Positions 1 through 8,164 of a DNA stretch of 64,000 nucleotides are shown here, piece after piece. The notes beneath the pieces are model-generated. The model had not been told where the DNA came from. It saw only the letters and a program-made list of their open reading frames with translations, and made no database searches. Origin of the DNA: Aminobacter anthyllidis (lineage in GTDB: Bacteria > Pseudomonadota > Alphaproteobacteria > Rhizobiales > Rhizobiaceae); NCBI RefSeq assembly GCF_018555685.1, contig NZ_JAFLWW010000001.1, positions 682,001-746,000 on the forward strand, read 5' to 3'. Both the position numbers and the translations under genes were made by a program. Every line of letters starts with the position of its first letter. Position 1 is the stretch's first letter.

Positions 1-477
1 GATCACCTGCGCCACCTTGCCGGTCAGCACATAACCGCCCGCCGATTTCACCGCCTTGACCGAAGTGACCGCCAGCGGGTCTGCCACGGAAAGATCGCCA
101 AAAGCGACAGTCGCGGCGATCTCGCCTGCGGCGATGGCACCGAGATAGCGCGTCTTGGCGTCCTCGCTTCCGGCCGCCTCGATGAGTGGTGCCGCCAGGC
201 ACACCGTCGACCAGAATGGCACGCAGGCAAGTCGCGCACCGGTAAGTTCCATCAGCATCGCCACTTCGGTCGCGCCGAGCCCCAGCCCGCCAAACTCCTC
301 GGGGATTGCCATGGCGCACCAGCCAAGCTCGTGCGAAATGCTGTTCCACAAGCCGACATCGTGGCTTGCGCCGGCATCGACGACCCGCCTGGTAGCCTCG
401 GAGGAAGACTGTTCGCGTAAGAAGCGCTGCGCTTCCTCGCGGATCATCTGCTGGTCGGGTGTGAATTCGATGATCAT
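1..477 (-). CDS. Acyl-CoA dehydrogenase, 3' part beyond the window
   Basis: N-terminal 159 residues of an acyl-CoA dehydrogenase, cut by the left edge. The helical N-terminal domain begins MIIEFTPDQQMIREEAQRFL, a typical start, followed by a PEEFGGLGLG motif as in FadE proteins. The visible part ends at the beginning of the beta-domain (GGYVLTGKV). The catalytic region lies outside, so activity cannot be judged. The ATG at 477 follows AGGA. It should oxidise an acyl-CoA thioester in the alpha-beta position using FAD. An operator-like site at 575-594 lies 97 nt upstream, between it and the divergent SDR gene. Confidence 0.85.
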   Translation of the reverse strand, partial: MIIEFTPDQQMIREEAQRFLREQSSSEATRRVVDAGASHDVGLWNSISHELGWCAMAIPEEFGGLGLGATEVAMLMELTGARLACVPFWSTVCLAAPLIEAAGSEDAKTRYLGAIAAGEIAATVAFGDLSVADPLAVTSVKAVKSAGGYVLTGKVAQVI

Positions 478-574
478 GCGGTCCTGTCGGGCACGAAATG
501 GGGCGGCGCCGCGGCTCCAAGAGGACATCGCAACGAAACACTTCATGCCGGATGCCATCTGCCAGCGCCAGCAA

Positions 575-594
575 CATCGTCCAAATGTGGGATG
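575..594 (+). promoter_or_regulatory. Operator-like motif, copy 1 (GGGATG subclass)
   Basis: CATCGTCCAAATGTGGGATG. It lies between the divergent acyl-CoA dehydrogenase (97 nt) and SDR (73 nt) genes. It differs at three central positions from copy 3 at 2517-2536. The regulatory role is inferred from recurrence. Confidence 0.65.
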
Positions 595-667
595 CTGGTA
601 CGCTGCCCCGGCTAGTCTACTCCGAGCCATCGGCCCGAAGCGGTCGCACGCTGCACGGGAGGTGACT

Positions 668-1435
668 ATGGCGCTCAAGCGTTTCGACAACAAGGTGGTG
701 CTCGTCACCGGAGCCGCATCGGGCATCGGCCGCGCCACGGCACTGCGCCTGGCCTGCGAGGGCGCGACGCTGATCCTCGCCGACCGCAACTTCGAAGGCG
801 CAAGGCAGGTCTGCGCCTTGGCCAGCGAACAGTTCGGAATCCGCGCGGATGCGCTTGCCTATGACGCTGCCGACAAGATTTCAGCGCGCAGGATGGTGGA
901 CGGCGCGCTCGCGCTCCACGGCCGCCTCGACAGCCTGATCAACAACGCCGGCATCTACCGGCGCGACCACTTCGCCAACCAGACCGGCGACGACTGGTCG
1001 CTGGTGTTCGGCATCAATCTCGAAAGTGTCTTCCACATCGTGCATCAGGCTTTGCCGGCGCTCATCGCCTCGCGCGGCAATGTCGTCTCCACGGCATCCA
1101 CCGCAGGCCTGCAAGGCATCGCATATGCCGCAGCCTACGCCGCCTCCAAGGCCGGCATCATCGCCATGACCAAGTCGCTTGCGACTGAATACGCGCCCAA
1201 GGGCGTGCGCTTTAATGCCATTTGCCCCGGCCGGGTCCGCACTGAGATCGGCACCGGGCTGCAGCCGATCGAAGACCAGAATCATGATATCATGGTCAAG
1301 CCACCCAAGCTTGCCGGCAAGGAAAGCGGCGAGCCCGAAGACATCGCCAGCGCCTTCGCCTATCTGGCATCCGACGAGGCCTGTTTCGTCACCGGCGCGG
1401 TCCTGGTTGTCGACGGCGCCCAGACGGTCGGCTGA
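668..1435 (+). CDS. SDR-family oxidoreductase (classical)
   Basis: 255-residue NAD(P)-dependent short-chain dehydrogenase. The Rossmann motif TGAASGIG is at residues 14-21, NNAG near 92-95, and the catalytic Ser144, Tyr157 and Lys161 (YAASK) are intact. It probably oxidises or reduces a hydroxyl/keto group of a cyclic intermediate or a 3-hydroxyacyl-CoA; the substrate is not evident. The ATG at 668 follows a strong GGGAGGTG ribosome binding site. It is divergent from the acyl-CoA dehydrogenase and converges on the NTF2-like gene with a 7-bp gap. Operator copy 1 lies 73 nt upstream. Confidence 0.88.
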   Translation: MALKRFDNKVVLVTGAASGIGRATALRLACEGATLILADRNFEGARQVCALASEQFGIRADALAYDAADKISARRMVDGALALHGRLDSLINNAGIYRRDHFANQTGDDWSLVFGINLESVFHIVHQALPALIASRGNVVSTASTAGLQGIAYAAAYAASKAGIIAMTKSLATEYAPKGVRFNAICPGRVRTEIGTGLQPIEDQNHDIMVKPPKLAGKESGEPEDIASAFAYLASDEACFVTGAVLVVDGAQTVG

Positions 1436-1442
1436 GCGCGGT

Positions 1443-1856
1443 TCAGCTGGAGCGAAAGGTCATGTCGGTTCGCCGGTGGGCGAAGCGCCACCCGTCCATG
1501 GTGCGGACGAAGCGGTCGAAATAGCGGCCGACGACGCGCGGCACAGTCGCCTTCGGATCGTCGCAGCTGGTTCCGAAATAGGCGAATGCGGCGACGCCGG
1601 TGGCGTGGTTCTCGTCAACCAAATCGATGACGATGTTGTGGGCGATGTGGATCGTCGTGTCGGTCTGAGCCTTGGCGTCGAGATAGGCGCGCATCTCGGC
1701 ATGACCGTTGAGCGGGCCCTTCCAGGTCTCCCACAGTCCGTCAGCCGCCCACAGCGCCACAAGTTCTTCGTGCCTGTATTCGTCGACAAGGATACAGTAG
1801 CGCTGCACCAGCTTGGCGCATTCGTGCTCGGCCGCGATCCGCTCTGCCAGGTCCAT
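1443..1856 (-). CDS. SnoaL/NTF2-like protein
   Basis: 137-residue protein of the cone-fold SnoaL-like (NTF2) superfamily, which includes ketosteroid isomerases, scytalone dehydratases and non-catalytic members. The N-terminal helix pattern (CAKLVQRYCILVDE) and the end (GWRFAHRRTDMTFRSS) fit family members that act with SDR catabolic enzymes. Function cannot be read from sequence; an isomerase or dehydratase acting on a cyclic intermediate is a guess from the neighbours. ATG at 1856 after GGGGAGGACTGA. It is divergent from a second NTF2-like gene, with operator copy 2 between them. Confidence 0.75.
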   Translation of the reverse strand: MDLAERIAAEHECAKLVQRYCILVDEYRHEELVALWAADGLWETWKGPLNGHAEMRAYLDAKAQTDTTIHIAHNIVIDLVDENHATGVAAFAYFGTSCDDPKATVPRVVGRYFDRFVRTMDGWRFAHRRTDMTFRSS

Positions 1857-1906
1857 TCAGTCCTCCCCTGAAATCAGGCCAGCGTTGCGTCAGATCAAAG
1901 CAGCTT

Positions 1907-1926
1907 CATCCCCCAAACGAACGATG
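1907..1926 (-). promoter_or_regulatory. Operator-like motif, copy 2 (GGGATG subclass)
   Basis: Read on the minus strand: CATCGTTCGTTTGGGGGATG. It is placed almost centrally between two divergent NTF2-like genes, 50 nt from the left start and 56 nt from the right start, so one site could serve both. Confidence 0.65.
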
Positions 1927-1982
1927 GCGGACGCGCCGGGTGCGGCAGCTATAGGGCCGACGAACAAGGCAGAGGGCAAGAC

Positions 1983-2471
1983 ATGTCGGATATCGAAGCA
2001 CGGTTTGCGGCGCTGGAGGCGCGCATCAAGGGGCTGGAGGACCAGCTCGACATCTACCAGCTGTTTGCGACCTATGGCCCCTCTGTCGACAGCCGCACCG
2101 GCAGCGTCACGGCCTCGCTCTGGGCCAAGGATGGCACCTATGATTTCGGCGGCGACCCGCTTGTCGGTGCCGGGAACGTCGGCTCGCTGGTCGACATCGA
2201 GCCGCATATCCATTACGTCGCCGACGGCTGTGCCCATGTATTGAGCATGCCGCATATCGCTGTCGACGGCGACCGTGCGGTGGCGACAGGCTATTCGCGT
2301 GTCTACCTCAATCAAGGCGACCATTGGCGTGTCGAGCGTGCCAGCGCCAACCGCTGGGAACTTGTCCGCACCCCTGAAGGATGGCGGGTGCAGAACCGAG
2401 TCAATCGCTTGCTCGACGGCCAGCCGGAGGCCCGCGATTTGCTGTCGAGCGGAGTGACCCAGAGCAGCTGA
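1983..2471 (+). CDS. SnoaL/NTF2-like protein
   Basis: 162-residue SnoaL-like protein. It has an N-terminal heptad-like helix (IEARFAALEARIKGLEDQL), the usual DIYQLFATYGPSVDS first helix of the fold, then beta-strands rich in aromatic residues (IHYVADGCAHVL, GDRAVATGYSRVYL) and a WRVQNRVNRLL strand. Homologues often accompany SDR and aromatic/steroid degradation genes. Catalytic role and substrate are unknown. ATG at 1983 follows GAGGGCAAG. It is a distant paralogue of the divergent neighbour at 1443-1856. Confidence 0.72.
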   Translation: MSDIEARFAALEARIKGLEDQLDIYQLFATYGPSVDSRTGSVTASLWAKDGTYDFGGDPLVGAGNVGSLVDIEPHIHYVADGCAHVLSMPHIAVDGDRAVATGYSRVYLNQGDHWRVERASANRWELVRTPEGWRVQNRVNRLLDGQPEARDLLSSGVTQSS

Positions 2472-2516
2472 CCCGGTTTTCTTCCTCCTCAGGCCCCAGG
2501 ATGCGTTCGCCGCCGG

Positions 2517-2536
2517 CATCGTCCGAACGTGGGATG
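2517..2536 (+). promoter_or_regulatory. Operator-like motif, copy 3 (GGGATG subclass)
   Basis: CATCGTCCGAACGTGGGATG, 47 nt before the SDR start at 2584. The stretch from CATC to GATG is imperfectly palindromic with a CGAACG centre. Confidence 0.68.
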
Positions 2537-2583
2537 CCCCGACGGCACCGCCCCCTCATGGTGGCAGGCCGGGAGGACACGCA

Positions 2584-3462
2584 ATGAATTCACTTCAAGG
2601 CAAGTCGGTGGTGATCACCGGCGCCGGGTCAGGGCTGGGAGCAGCCTATTCGCGCCATGCCGCGCGCCTTGGTGCTGCGGTCGTCGTCAACGACATCAGC
2701 GCCCAGGCGGCGCAGGCGACTGTCGATTCGATCATGGCTGCTGGCGGCAAGGCTGTTGCCCACGCTGGCGACGTCTCGTCCTGGAGCTATGCCCATTCGC
2801 TCGTCGATGCCTGCATCGACGCCTTCGGCGCCATATCAGGCATCGTCAACAATGCCGGCATCCTTCGGATCGGCAAGATCCTCGACCTCACCGAGGCTGA
2901 CATGCGCCGCATGGTCGAGATCAACCTCATCGGTACCGCCGCCTGCGCCAGCCACGCCGCGCGGCGCATGCTCGCCGCCGGCCAAGGGGGCTCGATCGTC
3001 AATGTCGCGTCGGGCTCTCAAGCCGGTGACGTCGCACTCGGCGGCTACGGTGCCACCAAGGGAGGGGTCGCTTCGCTGACCTACAGCTGGGCCATGGAGC
3101 TGCGCGGCTCGGGCGTGCGCGTCAATGCGCTGTCACCACTGGCCGAAACCGCAATGGCTGCCCAGAACAAGGCCTTGATGGCCGAGCAGGCCGCCAGCCG
3201 CGAGGTGCACTACGCCGCCCTGCCCGATCCCGAGATCAACGCGCCGGTCGTTAGCTTCCTGCTTTCCGATGCGTCGGAGAAGATCAACGGCCAGGTCGTT
3301 CGCATCGCCGGCAAGCAGCTGTCCTTCGTCACCCATCCGCTGATCGCCGATCCGGTGCTCGAAGGCGACTGGACCTACGCAGCCGTCGGAGCAGCCTTCG
3401 CCGAGACGTTGGCCGGCAAGCAGCAGCCGCTTGGCCTCGGCTATGCGAGGAAGCCGAATTGA
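2584..3462 (+). CDS. SDR-family oxidoreductase with C-terminal extension
   Basis: 292-residue classical SDR. TGAGSGLG is at 12-19, NNAG near 89-92, with catalytic Ser143, Tyr155 and Lys159 (YGATK). It is about 40 residues longer than a minimal SDR; the tail (WTYAAVGAAFAETLAGKQQPLGLGYARKPN) resembles that of 17-beta-HSD4-type SDRs acting on acyl-CoA or steroid substrates. The LSPLAETAMA segment replaces the usual PG motif. The ATG follows GGGAGGACACGCA. Translation of the next SDR is coupled by a TTGA overlap. Confidence 0.85.
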   Translation: MNSLQGKSVVITGAGSGLGAAYSRHAARLGAAVVVNDISAQAAQATVDSIMAAGGKAVAHAGDVSSWSYAHSLVDACIDAFGAISGIVNNAGILRIGKILDLTEADMRRMVEINLIGTAACASHAARRMLAAGQGGSIVNVASGSQAGDVALGGYGATKGGVASLTYSWAMELRGSGVRVNALSPLAETAMAAQNKALMAEQAASREVHYAALPDPEINAPVVSFLLSDASEKINGQVVRIAGKQLSFVTHPLIADPVLEGDWTYAAVGAAFAETLAGKQQPLGLGYARKPN

Positions 3463-4352
3463 GCAGCGCAGAAAAGTCCCGCCCGGTCGCCGTCGTCACC
3501 GGCGCCAGCCGTGGCCTCGGCCGAGGCATCGCCATCGCACTCGGCGAGGCCGGCTTCACCGTCTATTGCACCGGTCGCAGCGACCGAAAGGCTATCGGCC
3601 CATGGGGTGGGACTGTTCGCGATACCGCCGAAGCCACAGATAAGTCCGGCGGCAAGGGCATCGCCGCTATCTGCGATCACCTTGACGACAGCCAGACCGA
3701 AGCTCTGTTCAAGCGCGTCGATGCCGAACGAGGCCGGCTCGACCTCCTGGTCAATAACGCCTTCGCCATGCCCGACTGGGCAGTGCCCGACGGCAATTTC
3801 TGGGAACGCCCGCTGTCGCTGTGGCGCGACATGATCGATGTCGGCCTGCGCTCGAGCTATGCCGCCAGCCATTTCGCAGCCTCGATCATGGTTCGCCAGC
3901 GCTCCGGGCTGATCGCCAACACCTCCGGGCCTGGCGGCAAGATTTATCGCCACAGCCTGCCCTACGGTGTCGGCAAAGCCGGCCAGGACAAGCTAGCCCA
4001 CGACATGGCGCATGAACTGAGGCCGTTCGGCGTTGCGGCAATATCGCTGTGGCCGGGACTGATCGGCACCGAACGCACGCTGGCGGGCATCGCCGCCGGC
4101 GGCGTGGTCGGTGACAACGCCGGCAACCTGCCGCATATCGAAACGCCGTTCTTCATCGGCCGCGTCCTGGCGGCCATCCATGCCGCGGGGGATGCCATGG
4201 CGCTCACCGGCGGTACCTTCTATTCGACCGAACTGGCAGGCCGCTATGGCGTCGTCGACGCCGACGGCCGATTGCCCGCATCGCGCCGCCCCATGTTCGG
4301 CGCCCCGCTGTATCGACCGCTTTCCGGCGATCTCGGTGAAGCAAAATCGTGA
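3459..4352 (+). CDS. SDR-family oxidoreductase, DHRS1-like
   Basis: 297-residue SDR with TGASRGLG at 14-21 and catalytic Ser156, Tyr169 and Lys173 (YGVGK). The long region after the Rossmann motif (RSDRKAIGPWGGTVRDTAEA) and the NNAF instead of NNAG motif are features of the DHRS1-like subgroup. The start is a TTG overlapping the preceding TGA stop (TTGA), so translation is probably coupled; the first ATG in frame is much further in and would destroy the cofactor fold. The substrate is unknown; human DHRS1 reduces steroids and xenobiotics. Confidence 0.82.
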   Translation: MSSAEKSRPVAVVTGASRGLGRGIAIALGEAGFTVYCTGRSDRKAIGPWGGTVRDTAEATDKSGGKGIAAICDHLDDSQTEALFKRVDAERGRLDLLVNNAFAMPDWAVPDGNFWERPLSLWRDMIDVGLRSSYAASHFAASIMVRQRSGLIANTSGPGGKIYRHSLPYGVGKAGQDKLAHDMAHELRPFGVAAISLWPGLIGTERTLAGIAAGGVVGDNAGNLPHIETPFFIGRVLAAIHAAGDAMALTGGTFYSTELAGRYGVVDADGRLPASRRPMFGAPLYRPLSGDLGEAKS

Positions 4353-4432
4353 CACAGATGCCAGACGACACAAATCCTGCATCACGGCAGGCTTACAGAA
4401 ACGCGAACCGTATTATATTCGATCCGGCCAGC

Positions 4433-4452
4433 AGCGTGCCCTTCGGGCGATT
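4433..4452 (-). promoter_or_regulatory. Weak half-conserved operator-like site before the TetR gene
   Basis: Read on the minus strand: AATCGCCCGAAGGGCACGCT. Twelve of the first 14 positions match copy 6 (CATCGTCCGAAGGG) but the right half does not. It lies 72 nt upstream of the TetR start and would fit weak autoregulation; it may be chance. Confidence 0.3.
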
Positions 4453-4524
4453 CGACCTCCGGTTGTCGAACAGTCCGGCGAGTATCCAGGGCGTGGAGCT
4501 GCGGCCTTGAGCAGGATAGCGCGT

Positions 4525-5262
4525 ATGGCACAGATGGACGGCGGCGCAGGCGCAGAATATCTAGATCGCGATGCTTCCGCGCGCGCGACAACCAATCCGC
4601 GCAAGGAGTTGGTGCGCGAGCAACTGATCGACATTGCCGCCGAGCTGTTCGACAGCAAGGGCTATGTCCAGACCAGCATCAACGACATCGCCCAGGCGCT
4701 CGGCCTCGGCCGTTCGGCGGTCTATCACTACTTCCGCAACAAGGAAGAAATGCTGGCGGCACTGGTCGAATCGGAGGCGCTGACGCCTTCGCACCGGCTG
4801 CAGGAACTGATGGCCGAGCCCGGCTTGTCGGCGTCGGAGCGGCTGCGCCGCGCCATCGTCGACGGCATCGTTCGCCGCCTCTCGTCAGGCTCGCGCTTCA
4901 TCCTCCTGTCGCGGCTCGAAACCCAGATTCCCGAAGCCCTCGGCCCGCTCTACAACCAGGGCCGCCGCCATATCTATGATTTCTATGTCCGCTGCATATC
5001 GGACGGGATCGCCAGCGGCGAGTTCCGGACCGTCGACCCCAAGGTCACGGCCTTCGCGGTGATCGGCATGGCCAACTGGACATCGCGCTGGTATTCCCCC
5101 TCGGGCGCAAAGACACCCCAGGAGATCGGCGAGATCATCGCTGACATGGCGCTTGCCGGCCTGCGCGCCCACGAAGACCGCCCACGCGACGCCGAAGCCG
5201 TGCGCCAGACGATCTCTGGCCTGCGCCAGCAGATCGACGAGCTGGAAAAACTGGTCAAATAG
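4525..5262 (+). CDS. TetR-family transcriptional regulator, KstR2-reminiscent
   Basis: 245-residue TetR repressor-type protein. The N-terminal helix-turn-helix spans about residues 35-80 (AAELFDSKGYVQTSINDIAQ, then LGLGRSAVYHYFRNKEEM). The C-terminal ligand domain carries NWTSRWYSPSGAKTPQEIG, which resembles the VRWYRPGGPLTAQQVG segment of mycobacterial KstR2, the HIP-CoA-responsive repressor of steroid C/D-ring genes; this is from memory. The C-terminus is a short coiled coil (TISGLRQQIDELEKLVK). ATG 4525 was chosen because AGGA lies 9 nt upstream and the TetR domain begins shortly after; the frame is open much further upstream but without homology. It is a candidate regulator of the operator set. 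Confidence 0.85.
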   Translation: MAQMDGGAGAEYLDRDASARATTNPRKELVREQLIDIAAELFDSKGYVQTSINDIAQALGLGRSAVYHYFRNKEEMLAALVESEALTPSHRLQELMAEPGLSASERLRRAIVDGIVRRLSSGSRFILLSRLETQIPEALGPLYNQGRRHIYDFYVRCISDGIASGEFRTVDPKVTAFAVIGMANWTSRWYSPSGAKTPQEIGEIIADMALAGLRAHEDRPRDAEAVRQTISGLRQQIDELEKLVK

Positions 5263-5268
5263 AAAACT

Positions 5269-5291
5269 GCCGCCGGTTCCCGACGGCCTTT
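5269..5291. terminator. Bidirectional terminator between TetR and VOC genes
   Basis: Hairpin GCCGCCGGTTCCCGACGGC followed by CTTTC on the plus strand; on the minus strand GCAGTTTTCT follows. It separates two convergent genes. Confidence 0.5.
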
Positions 5292-5309
5292 CTTCGCGCA
5301 AGGGCTGGA

Positions 5310-5915
5310 TCAGTCGAACGTAACGCCTGCGTGCTGGATGAAGGCGCTGTAGGTATCGAAACGGATGATTGGATCGGTGCCGGTGTAGGTGCGGATATGC
5401 TCCAGCACCGCCTGGCGCGACCGGCGCCACATCGGCGGAACAATCTCCAGCATCGGGCCGTAAACTGACGGCGACTTGTAGTAGATGATCGACTGCGTCT
5501 GGCCGGCGACCCGGATCTCGTAGTCGCGCGCGTAGCCAGCCGCCTCGACCCTGGCGGTCGCCTCGTCATGATCATGCACCCAGAAGCCCAGGTGCTGCAG
5601 GCCTTCGCGGCCTTCGTTCAGGAAATCCGTATAGGGCGACGAGGCGTCGTTGGTCTGTTCGATCAGCTCGATCTGGACGTCGCCCATATAGGCGAATGCC
5701 AGCCTGAGTTCGACCTGCACCGCTTGTCCGCGATGATAGGTCGTGCCGACCGGCTGGCTGACACCGCGCTCCATGAAGATGAAAGGACCGACGCCAAACA
5801 CGTCGATCCAGTGGCGCATGGCCTCTTCGATGTCGCGGACGACAAATCCGAGCTGTGTTGCGGGTCCGAGTATGGGCCTGAGACCCTGTTGAATTTCGAT
5901 CTCAGTTCCAGTCAT
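5310..5915 (-). CDS. VOC/glyoxalase-family protein
   Basis: 201-residue vicinal-oxygen-chelate protein. The first beta-alpha-beta-beta-beta unit starts near TQLGFVVRDIEEAMRHWIDV and includes VELRLAFAYMGDVQIELIEQ; the second starts at LQHLGFWVHDHDEATARVEA. His and Glu residues in IELIEQ and LQHLGFWVHD fit metal ligands of the glyoxalase fold, as in methylmalonyl-CoA epimerase or extradiol-type members. The reaction is unknown. ATG at 5915 after GGGAGGGTTCG; it is the second gene of a two-gene operon 23 bp behind the thiolase. Confidence 0.8.
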   Translation of the reverse strand: MTGTEIEIQQGLRPILGPATQLGFVVRDIEEAMRHWIDVFGVGPFIFMERGVSQPVGTTYHRGQAVQVELRLAFAYMGDVQIELIEQTNDASSPYTDFLNEGREGLQHLGFWVHDHDEATARVEAAGYARDYEIRVAGQTQSIIYYKSPSVYGPMLEIVPPMWRRSRQAVLEHIRTYTGTDPIIRFDTYSAFIQHAGVTFD

Positions 5916-5938
5916 CGAACCCTCCCGGTTTTTTCTGG

Positions 5939-7144
5939 TTAGTTGAAGATTTCGAACAGGCCGGCGGCCCCCATGCCGCCGCCGACGCACATGGTGACGA
6001 CGCCGTATTTCACGCCGCGACGACGGCCTTCGATCAGCACATGGCCCGTGGTGCGCGCGCCGGTCATGCCGAACGGATGGCCGACGGCGATGGCGCCGCC
6101 ATTGACGTTGAGCTTGTCGGGATCGATGCCGAGCGTATCGCGGCAGTAGACGGCCTGGCTGGCGAAAGCCTCGTTGAGTTCCCACAGGCCGATGTCGTCG
6201 ACCTTGAGGCCGTGCTTTTGCAACAGTTTCGGCACCGCGAAGATCGGGCCGATGCCCATCTCCTCAGGCGCGCAACCGGCCACTGTCATGCCGCGATAGG
6301 CGCCCAGCGGCTTGAGGCCGAGCTGTTCGGCGCGCCTGGCTTCCATGACCACGAGTGCCGCAGCACCATCCGAAAGCTGCGATGAATTGCCGGCGGTGAC
6401 GTATTCGCCTGTCTTGATCACCTCGCCGTCGGCGAAGACAGGCTTCAGCTTGGCCAGGCCTTCGAGGTTGGTGTCGGCGCGGAAGCCCTCGTCCTGCATC
6501 AGCGTCACGTCCTGGAAGCTGGTCTCGTTGGTTTCCTTGTTGACCAACATCTTGCGCGACGCCATCGGCACGATCTCGTCGTCGAAGCGGCCGGCCTGGT
6601 GGGCGGCAGCTGTGCGCAGCTGGCTGGCCAGCGAAAACTCGTCCTGTGCGTCGCGGCTGATGCCATACTTCCTGGCGACGATCTCGGCGGTCTCGATCAT
6701 CGTCATGTACATGTGCGGCCACTGTTCGACCACGGCCTGCGAACGCGCGCGAAAAGTGTTCTTGTGCTTGTTCTGGGTCAGGCTGATCGATTCGACACCG
6801 CCGGCGACAACCGTCTCCATGCCATCGACGATGATCTGCTTGGCGGCGATCGACACAGCCATCAGGCCCGACGAGCACATGCGGTCGATGGACATGCCGG
6901 GCACGCTGTCCGGCAGGCCGGCGGCGGCTGCGGTCAGGCGGCCGATGTTGTAGCCCTGCGTGCCCTGCTGGGCAGAACAACCCAGAATGACATCTTCGAT
7001 GGCGTCGGGCGCTATGCCGGCACGCTTGACCGCTTCGCGCACCACATGACCGGACAGCGCGGGAGCCTCGGTGTCGTTGAAGGCGCCACGAAAGGCTTTG
7101 CCGATGGGGGTGCGGGCGACGGAAACGATGACGGCTTCACGCAA
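5939..7144 (-). CDS. Acetyl-CoA acyltransferase (thiolase)
   Basis: 401-residue type I/II thiolase of the degradative FadA type. The nucleophile Cys90 is in [10 protein letters not shown], and the second active-site pair is His356 ([15 protein letters not shown]) and Cys386 ([11 protein letters not shown]). It should cleave a 3-oxoacyl-CoA with free CoA in the last step of a beta-oxidation turn. It differs clearly from the FadA6-like thiolase at 38,936-40,087, so the island encodes two thiolases with different likely substrates. It is the first gene of an operon with the VOC protein; operator copy 4 lies 125 nt upstream. Confidence 0.93.
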   Translation of the reverse strand: MREAVIVSVARTPIGKAFRGAFNDTEAPALSGHVVREAVKRAGIAPDAIEDVILGCSAQQGTQGYNIGRLTAAAAGLPDSVPGMSIDRMCSSGLMAVSIAAKQIIVDGMETVVAGGVESISLTQNKHKNTFRARSQAVVEQWPHMYMTMIETAEIVARKYGISRDAQDEFSLASQLRTAAAHQAGRFDDEIVPMASRKMLVNKETNETSFQDVTLMQDEGFRADTNLEGLAKLKPVFADGEVIKTGEYVTAGNSSQLSDGAAALVVMEARRAEQLGLKPLGAYRGMTVAGCAPEEMGIGPIFAVPKLLQKHGLKVDDIGLWELNEAFASQAVYCRDTLGIDPDKLNVNGGAIAVGHPFGMTGARTTGHVLIEGRRRGVKYGVVTMCVGGGMGAAGLFEIFN

Positions 7145-7269
7145 AGGACTGCTCCAGAAGAGTTGTTTTCGGCAAGAAACCGGGCAACAAACGCGGCGAT
7201 CAAATCTGCTGCGAAGGGTCCGGAACCGAAGTTTTCCAACTACTTGCTAGGAGCGGCAGGGCTGCCAAA

Positions 7270-7289
7270 CATCGTCTGAAAAGACTACC
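7270..7289 (+). promoter_or_regulatory. Operator-like motif, copy 4
   Basis: CATCGTCTGAAAAGACTACC contains the inverted repeat GTCT-N4-AGAC. It lies 125 nt upstream of the minus-strand thiolase start, oriented as at other minus-strand units (CATCG end towards the gene). Confidence 0.68.
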
Positions 7290-7340
7290 GCATCGGTCCG
7301 ACATCGATGGCGGAGAGCACGATGCGCCTGGAAGACAGCG

Positions 7341-7362
7341 GCGCGGGCGTTTTTGCCCGCGC
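7341..7362. terminator. GC-rich hairpin after SDR gene
   Basis: Perfect 8-bp stem GCGCGGGC/GCCCGCGC with a GTTTTT loop, 11 bp past the stop of the minus-strand SDR. It lacks a following T run, so it may be a weak terminator or an mRNA 3'-end stabiliser between two operons. Confidence 0.4.
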
Positions 7363-7373
7363 GAGAATTGCGG

Positions 7374-8150
7374 TCAGACGTGGTAGCCGCCGTCGACATT
7401 GATCACCTCGCCCGAGATGAACCCGGCGCGACTCGACGCCAGGAACGACACGGCCTCGGCGATGTCGATCGCCTTGCCGTTGGGGCGCAGTGGCGTGGCC
7501 ATGGCGGCTGCCTGCATGTACTTGTCGTCGATGTAGCCGAGCTTGCTGAGCTCGGTGTGCTGGCCGGTCTCGATGATCCCGAGCGCCACGCCATTGGAGC
7601 GGATGCCGTAGCGCCCCTCTTCCTTGGCGACGCCCTTCATCAGTGCATGCACGGCCGATTTCGGCACCACCGACAGGCCGTCGGCGGCGGCAAATCGATA
7701 CTGCGCGGAACTCTGGCAGGCGACGAAAGACCCGCGCGTCTTGCGTAGATGCGGGATGGCATAATGGACGACGTTGAAGAAGCCGAAAGCGTCCTGCATC
7801 AGGTGCTTGCGCATCTGCTCGGGCTCGATCTTGCTGAGATGGATCAGCGGCACAAGCGGCCCGGCGGCATAGACCACCGTATGAATGCCGCCAGCCTCGG
7901 CCACGCCGTCGATGAAGGTACGGGTCGCCTCGACATCTTCGATGTTGAGCTTGTGGGTGGATGCCTTGCGGCCCTCGCCACGCACGGCCTCCGCAGCGGC
8001 CTCCGCCTTGGCCTGGTTGCTGTGATAGGTCAGCGCCACGTCGCAGCCGTCGCGTGCCAGCACCCGGCAGATCTCGGCGCCTACACCGCCGCTGCCGCCA
8101 ATAACGATGGCCGTGCCTTCGACCGGATACAGCGTCTGCGTCGTGCTCAT
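7374..8150 (-). CDS. SDR-fold protein lacking the catalytic tyrosine
   Basis: 258-residue SDR with an intact dinucleotide motif (IGGSGGVG, 18-25) and Lys164, but the usual YxxxK reads SVVPK, with Ser160 at the Tyr position; the NNAG motif is also changed to YAAGP. The upstream Ser (CQSSAQY) is kept. It may be a non-classical reductase using another acid or a non-catalytic partner. The start was set at ATG 8150, about 10 nt after AGGGGGA; ATG 8159 is too close to that site. Last gene of the operon starting at 15,361. Confidence 0.8.
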   Translation of the reverse strand: MSTTQTLYPVEGTAIVIGGSGGVGAEICRVLARDGCDVALTYHSNQAKAEAAAEAVRGEGRKASTHKLNIEDVEATRTFIDGVAEAGGIHTVVYAAGPLVPLIHLSKIEPEQMRKHLMQDAFGFFNVVHYAIPHLRKTRGSFVACQSSAQYRFAAADGLSVVPKSAVHALMKGVAKEEGRYGIRSNGVALGIIETGQHTELSKLGYIDDKYMQAAAMATPLRPNGKAIDIAEAVSFLASSRAGFISGEVINVDGGYHV

Positions 8151-8164
8151 GCGGCTCATTCCCC

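Noticed and set aside
611-630. CTAGTCTACTCCGAGCCATC as a further operator before the SDR at 668
   Set aside because: Only the TAGTCT end resembles the motif; the rest needs gaps, so it is not counted.
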